Source of the DNA: Pseudomonadota bacterium
Lineage (GTDB): Bacteria > Pseudomonadota > Gammaproteobacteria > Burkholderiales > Gallionellaceae
DNA: 6,939 nt
Reading direction: 5' to 3'
NCBI GenBank assembly: GCA_021783525.1
Contig: JAJXTT010000095.1
Location: 1-6,939, forward strand
Position numbers and translations under genes: made by a program. Below are positions 5,718 to 6,939 of the stretch, in pieces. Position 1 is the stretch's first letter. Every line of letters begins with the position of its first letter. The notes under the pieces were generated by a model. The model saw only the letters and a list, made by a program, of their open reading frames with translations, searched no databases and had not been told where the DNA came from.

Positions 5718-6939
5718 ATGCCCAATACTCTCGCCGACTGGCTGACCCACCTCGAAAAACTGCACCCAAAAACCATCGCTCTAGGCCTTGAGCGCGTGGA
5801 GCAGGTCAAACGGAGGCTGAATCTGCAACCCGATTTTCCCGTCGTCATTGTCGGCGGCACCAACGGCAAAGGCTCGGTATGTGCGATGCTGGAGGCGATC
5901 CTGCACGCCGCCGGATACCGTGTCGGATGCTATACGTCGCCGCATTTGCTGGTCTACAACGAGCGGGTTCGCATTGCCAAACAGCCGGCGAGCGATGCCG
6001 AGTTGTGCGCTTCGTTTGCGAAAATTGAACAGGCACGCAAGCCACTGCCTCCGGATTCCGGCGGTCTCTCCCCCACCCCAACCCTCCCCCGGGGGGAGAG
6101 GGTGCAATCGTCAGAATCAAATGAAGTTTCCTTGACCTACTTCGAGTTCGGTACGCTGGCTGCCATGCAGTGCTTCATCGGGCACAAGGTCGATGTCGCC
6201 ATCCTGGAGGTCGGGCTGGGAGGCCGGCTGGATGCGGTGAATGTTTTCGATGCGGATTGTGCGGTGGTGGCCAGTGTGGACATCGACCACACCGATTATC
6301 TGGGCGATACGCGCGAGCAGATCGCGTTCGAGAAGGCGGGTATCTTTCGCCGTGGCCGCGTGGCGATCTGCGCAGACAGCGATGTGCCGCAGGCGATACG
6401 CGCGCAGGCGCAGCAGGTCGGCGCGGAATTGTGGTGTATCGGCAGCGAATTCGGGTTCGCCGGGCATGAAGGGCAATGGGATTACCGCAGCAAGACGGGT
6501 TCGCGCAGCGCATTGCCGTATCCTGCGCTGCGCGGTGCCTTTCAACTGAATAACGCCAGTGCCGCACTCGCCGCGCTGGATGCGCTGAGGGACGAGTTGC
6601 CCGTGAGCATGGAAGCAGTGCGGCGAGGGCTGGTCGAGGTCGAGCTTGCCGGACGCTTCCAGTTCGTGCCGGGCAGGCCGCAACTGATCCTGGATGTAGC
6701 GCATAACCCGCATGCGGCGCGTTCACTGGCGCAGAATCTCGCCAATCTTCCGCCCGCAAAGACCTTCGCGGTATTCGCCATGCTCAAGGACAAGGATATG
6801 GACGGGGTGGTGCGGGCACTGGATGGTCAGGTCGATGTCTGGCTGGTCGCCGGGATCGATGCGCCACGCGGTGCGACCGTCGACGAACTGGCGCAGGTAC
6901 TGCAAGATGCCCAGGTTCGCGGCGAGGTTGTCGCCTGCG
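5718..6939 (+). CDS. folC: Bifunctional folylpolyglutamate/dihydrofolate synthase FolC (3' truncated by window edge)
   Basis: FolC ligates glutamate to dihydropteroate and then to reduced folates, using ATP. It belongs to the Mur ligase superfamily. The frame runs from ATG 5718 (GGGA at 5707-5710) off the window end; 407 residues are visible and roughly 45 more are expected by comparison with E. coli. Landmarks are the P-loop GGTNGKGSV (46-54), YTSPHLLVYNERVRI (72-86), SLTYFEFGTLAA (138-149), LEVGLGGRLDAVN (163-175), DHTDYLG (190-196), EKAGIF with the lysine K206 that is carbamylated in the family, LAGRFQ (310-315) and LDVAHNPHAA (325-334). The odd feature is an insertion of about 27 residues at 108-136, between IEQAR and SLTYFEF. 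There E. coli has only three residues (GDI). The insertion is encoded by the repeat at 6066-6102 and keeps the frame. All catalytic motifs are intact, so the enzyme is probably functional. Confidence 0.96.
   Translation, partial: MPNTLADWLTHLEKLHPKTIALGLERVEQVKRRLNLQPDFPVVIVGGTNGKGSVCAMLEAILHAAGYRVGCYTSPHLLVYNERVRIAKQPASDAELCASFAKIEQARKPLPPDSGGLSPTPTLPRGERVQSSESNEVSLTYFEFGTLAAMQCFIGHKVDVAILEVGLGGRLDAVNVFDADCAVVASVDIDHTDYLGDTREQIAFEKAGIFRRGRVAICADSDVPQAIRAQAQQVGAELWCIGSEFGFAGHEGQWDYRSKTGSRSALPYPALRGAFQLNNASAALAALDALRDELPVSMEAVRRGLVEVELAGRFQFVPGRPQLILDVAHNPHAARSLAQNLANLPPAKTFAVFAMLKDKDMDGVVRALDGQVDVWLVAGIDAPRGATVDELAQVLQDAQVRGEVVAC
6066..6102. repeat. C-rich/G-rich palindromic repeat element inserted in folC
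   Basis: CTCTCCCCC (6066-6074) and GGGGGAGAG (6092-6100) are perfect inverted arms around a C-rich centre. The centre itself contains CCCTCCCCC (6082-6090), which can pair with the same G-rich arm. In the folC frame it encodes LSPTPTLPRGER. The opposite strand reads HPLPPGEGWGGGE. I recognise this type of CTCTCCCC...GGGGAGAG sequence, and peptides such as PTPLPRGE, as a dispersed repeat in many proteobacterial genomes; this is from memory, not a search. The whole inserted segment is probably about 80 nt (roughly 6039-6125). I see no clear target-site duplication. Confidence 0.72.

Noticed and set aside
5781..6120. Two - strand open frames (108 and 91 residues) across the folC insertion
   Set aside because: Both are antisense to folC and their Pro/Gly-rich starts come from the palindromic repeat. 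Such peptides are typical annotation artefacts.
6903..6939. folC as a broken gene, because no stop is seen
   Set aside because: The frame is continuous from 5718 to the window edge and the missing C-terminal part simply lies outside.

Overview
The window looks like a core-genome stretch of a betaproteobacterium, moderately GC-rich by eye. The gene order fimV – truA – trpF – trpB – trpA – accD – folC is the arrangement I know from that class, and I did not see transposases, phage genes, tRNAs, rRNAs or CRISPR repeats. The order of Nitrosomonadales/Gallionella-type organisms is a reasonable guess, but the sequence does not settle the genus. All eight supported genes after fimV, like fimV itself, lie on the + strand.

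Layout. The window opens inside the 3' end of fimV (Pro/Ala-rich linker plus the C-terminal TPR-like motif). A strong rho-independent terminator at 382-413 closes it. Eight bases further on begins a CbiQ-like membrane protein (421-1041), which carries a perfect 14-bp hairpin inside its coding sequence. Its stop overlaps the truA start (1038-1814). Then come trpF (1829-2476), trpB (2454-3653, TTG start, overlapping trpF by 23 nt), trpA (3650-4447, ATGA overlap with trpB), accD (4461-5345), a small four-helix membrane protein of the DUF3147 type (5351-5701), and folC (5718 to the window end, incomplete). No gap between genes exceeds about 60 nt, so there is no unexplained intergenic region.

How the genes work together. 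From 421 to the end, the genes are packed with overlaps or 5-16 nt gaps and probably form one transcription unit, perhaps with an internal promoter before trpF. TrpF, TrpB and TrpA carry out the PRAI isomerisation and the two tryptophan synthase half-reactions. AccD is the carboxyltransferase beta subunit for malonyl-CoA formation. FolC adds glutamate to folates, and TruA makes pseudouridine in the tRNA anticodon arm. The grouping is housekeeping biosynthesis rather than a single pathway.

Most unusual. folC carries an in-frame insertion of about 27 residues relative to the family, encoded by a C-rich/G-rich palindromic repeat (core 6066-6102). It looks like a dispersed repeat that landed inside an essential gene without breaking its frame. 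Second is the perfect 14-bp inverted repeat at 532-565. I found no evidence of a wholly new multi-gene system in this window.
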